A stretch of DNA of 64,000 nucleotides from Polia nebulosa (taxonomy: Eukaryota; Arthropoda; Insecta; Lepidoptera; Noctuidae): the NCBI GenBank assembly GCA_951329385.1, contig OX589606.1, positions 2,852,001 through 2,916,000 of the forward strand, given 5' to 3'. Of the stretch, positions 61,760 through 64,000 are shown one piece after another. The notes beneath the pieces were generated by a model. The model worked only from the letters and a program-made list of their open reading frames with translations, ran no database searches and had not been told where the DNA came from. The stretch's first letter is position 1; each line of letters begins with the position of its first letter. Position numbers and translations under genes: made by a program.

Positions 61760-62340
61760 TGCCACTGCTCACATCATGTGTACGCCTTTATGTTCGTGCA
61801 GCGACGGATGAGTCACTGGCAGTGATTACTATGTAGTTGTTAATATTTATAAATAGGTATTTGACGATAACTCAGTCACGTTCGACTAATTGATGGAAAG
61901 TGACAGTATTTTAATTATAATGTACGGTAATTTTTTCAGCTCTTCGCCCGCGACTTCGTCCGCGTGGACTTCAAAAATGTAACCTATGACACTCACAAAT
62001 AACGTGGCATTCTATTGGTAAAATAATTTTCCAAATAGGTTTAGTACACCTATAACCTCACAAAATCCGTTCAGTACTTTTTGCGTGAAAGAGTAATAAA
62101 CATAGATCCTCACAAACTTTCATATTTATAATAATAATAGGACTATACGACTTTTTATTTACTTTAAGGCGTATATATCCGCCAAGTTGCGGGGCTCATT
62201 GAATAAAAAATCGTAGCAAAGCGTAGTAAATAAAGATTAAAGAATCCTATGTTGCGTTTGTTACAAAGAGGATAAGGTATTTTTACGTTGTTAAAACAGG
62301 ACTCAAAATGTTTCGTATCCAAAGTAGTAAGCATAAAAAA
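61760..62340. other. No gene recognised; decayed repeats
   Basis: GCCCGCGACTTCGTCCGCG near 61945 and TCCGTTCAGTACTTTTTGCG near 62070 belong to a common dispersed moth repeat similar to that at 17565, 40080 and 55505. Confidence 0.4.
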
Positions 62341-62815
62341 CTTTTTTACAAAAAAAAAATAAAACCGACTGCCAAAAAAAGTGCAAAATAACTTTAATTT
62401 CGGAAGTCGGTGTTTCTGGTTTTGTCTTCGGTTTTTGACACCGACTGCCGAAATTAAAGTTATTTTGCACTTTTTTTGGAAGTCGGTTCTATTTTTTTGT
62501 AAAAAAGTTTTTTATTTTTCACTTTTTAGTGGTGGTTCCACATTAAACTGTGTTAACAATTCATAGACATACGATCGCAGTAATCGCGGTTGATTTGCTG
62601 TCAATTTTTGAAGAGTTCCGTTGTCTGTCTCTGAAACCCATCATCAGATCTATGTGAAATTTAAATGGGACCATTTCGAAACAACCCTCTTTCGAACAAA
62701 AAAAAGAATTTTGCAAATCCGTCAATATATGACGAAGTTATGCCGAACATACTTACATAAAAAAAAAATACAAACATCCGAATTGATAACCTCCTTCTTT
62801 TTGAAGTCGGTTTAA
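62340..62815 (-). repeat. AACCGACTTCGAAAAAGG repeat
   Basis: A hairpin block (ACCGACTGCCAAAAAAAG and AATTTCGGAAGTCGGTG with inverted partners to 62490) and the body ending AACCTCCTTCTTTTTGAAGTC. Confidence 0.65.
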
Positions 62816-63279
62816 AAGTGTCATAAACGGCCGTTTTTGGTACTTTTGCTTACTACTTGGGATACGAAACATTTTGAGTCCTGTTTTAACCACATAAAAA
62901 TACCTTATCCTCTTTGTGACAAACGCAAGAAGCTAGGATACGATTTTTTATTCAATGAGGGCGCCACTTATGCGGAGGTAGGCCCCTAATTTTTTTTTTC
63001 CTTTTTGCGACCATCCTTTCCGTTAATAGGTAAATGCGTCGCTATGATAGTGTATGTAATACCCATAATAATTTTGGCCGTTATCAAAGTGAGTGCGTAG
63101 GGTTGAAATGTTTTTTTTTTAACTTTGTATAGTTAAATATTTTATAAGTTTGTTAATTCTTATCGAACTTTGTGAAAATTAATAGCTGATAGGCTCGCAC
63201 TTGGCCACTTTTTCACCTGATGGTAAAGTGGCTCGTGGCTAAAGTAATAACATCCGCACAGGTCGATCCATCAGATTCT

Positions 63280-63360
63280 TATTGTCTAAAACCCACCCGC
63301 GTTTCTTCGGTTGCCTGTGGTTACTCTCGTTCAATGCCGCGGCCCTAGCAGGATTAGATG
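63280..63360 (-). repeat. R1-type 3'-UTR remnant
   Basis: GTCTAAAACCCACCCGCG, TTCTTCGGTTGCCTGTGG and GCGGCCCTAGCAGG correspond to the second tail subfamily, reversed and decayed. Confidence 0.45.
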
Positions 63361-63504
63361 GTATAGGTACTTGAGAAAATTCCAGACGCTCGGCTTTTAC
63401 TAAGAATTTCCTTATAGAAAACCCCAATAACACTACCTGACTTGGGGATCTCTACTATTCAACGTCCACCAGTCGCGCTTGTGAATGAAACAGTTCAAAT
63501 TGAC

Positions 63505-63581
63505 TGTAGCGTGCTTCATCTTCGACCACATTATCACTTACCATCAGGTGAGATAGTGGTCAAACACGTGCCCATCAAAAA

Positions 63582-63616
<35 letters not shown>

Positions 63617-64000
63617 ATGTTTGATAGGCTCGCGTTTGACCACTATCTCACCTGATGGTAAGCGATGATGTGGTCGAAGATGGAGCACGCTTGCCTAGAA
63701 GTAACCTATTCACTCTTGACTTAAAGACTCCCAGGTTGTATCTTACAGGAAGCACAGACTCCGGTAGAGAATTCCACTCTCTAGCTGTACGTGCAATGAA
63801 TGTTTTCTCAAAACGCTTTGTGCTTAGGTATGGATGGGATGTCCACCATGAACCGGTGGCACTTCGCCGTACGTCTTGTGGTCCTTAGATGAAACGGGCT
63901 TGGCGGAATCAAATCATGCAATTCCGTCGCACACTCCCCAAAATGTAATCGATAGAAAACTGTTGTTGTTGTTGTTGTTGTATCAGGAAACACAGACTGC
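63505..64000. repeat. Dispersed repeat with inverted ends around an (AT)n tract
   Basis: CTTACCATCAGGTGAGATAG (63537-63556) is answered by CTATCTCACCTGATGGTAAG (63643-63662) around (TA)n at 63585-63612. Downstream, CTCCGGTAGAGAATTCCACTC and GATGTCCACCATGAACCGG continue a common moth repeat to the window edge, with (GTT)n at 63962-63980. Partial copies of the CACCTGATGGTAA motif are at 60110-60150 and 63200-63225. Confidence 0.6.

Noticed and set aside
63580..63615. (TA)n tract as a possible origin or promoter
   Set aside because: It is a simple microsatellite between inverted repeat arms, with no supporting signals.

Overview
The window is nuclear DNA from an insect, most probably a moth (Lepidoptera, noctuid-like). 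It is AT-rich and intron-containing and is crowded with transposable elements. The combination seen is typical of moth genomes: an R1-clade LINE tail in many copies, Dong/R4-like elements sitting in TAA repeats, RTE- and CR1-clade LINEs, a tRNA-derived SINE, many foldback MITEs, and the widespread repeats built around CCGGCCAAGTGCG and AACCGACTTCGAAAAAGG. There is no operon, CRISPR array or other prokaryotic feature.

Two host genes can be reconstructed from splice sites and reading phase, both on the plus strand. The first (20772-26048, eight exons) encodes a secreted chymotrypsin-fold serine protease of 416 residues. It has all three catalytic residues and an unusual acidic, Ser/Glu-rich C-terminal extension of about 100 residues ending in a basic tail. 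The second begins only about 440 bp downstream (26490) and encodes the N-terminus of LIM-kinase. Five exons carry both LIM domains; the PDZ and kinase domains are not recognised before the window ends. Its second intron is about 18 kb and has filled with transposons, including an apparently intact 5.6-kb CR1-like LINE with two open frames (ORF1 with a PHD finger, ORF2 with endonuclease and reverse transcriptase).

Layout. 1-4990: RTE fragment, then a three-level nest (GCGTC MITE, hAT-like foldback element, Transib deletion derivative), a SINE and MITEs. 4995-8380: an 11-bp satellite of about 3.4 kb, purest at its right end, where it meets a LINE 3' tail. 8380-13760: two Dong/R4-like copies in tandem inside TAA repeats, and foldback repeats. 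13790-20650: R1-clade LINE tails in both orientations, a TTAA-flanked element and other repeats. 20650-26100: protease gene. 26490-50359: LIM-kinase exons and their transposon-filled introns. 50360-60420: mainly MITEs, with SINE and LINE remnants. 60428-61155: a 42-bp tandem repeat next to an R1-clade reverse transcriptase fragment. 61745-64000: dispersed repeats.

The most notable item is the Transib-like element at 947-2424. It has CAC-starting inverted ends, a CGACG target duplication and a spliced gene that keeps a region resembling the RAG1 nonamer-binding domain but has lost the catalytic core. Several nested insertions can be resolved to the base because uninterrupted copies of their targets lie elsewhere in the window. 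All family assignments were made by reading the sequence, without database searches.
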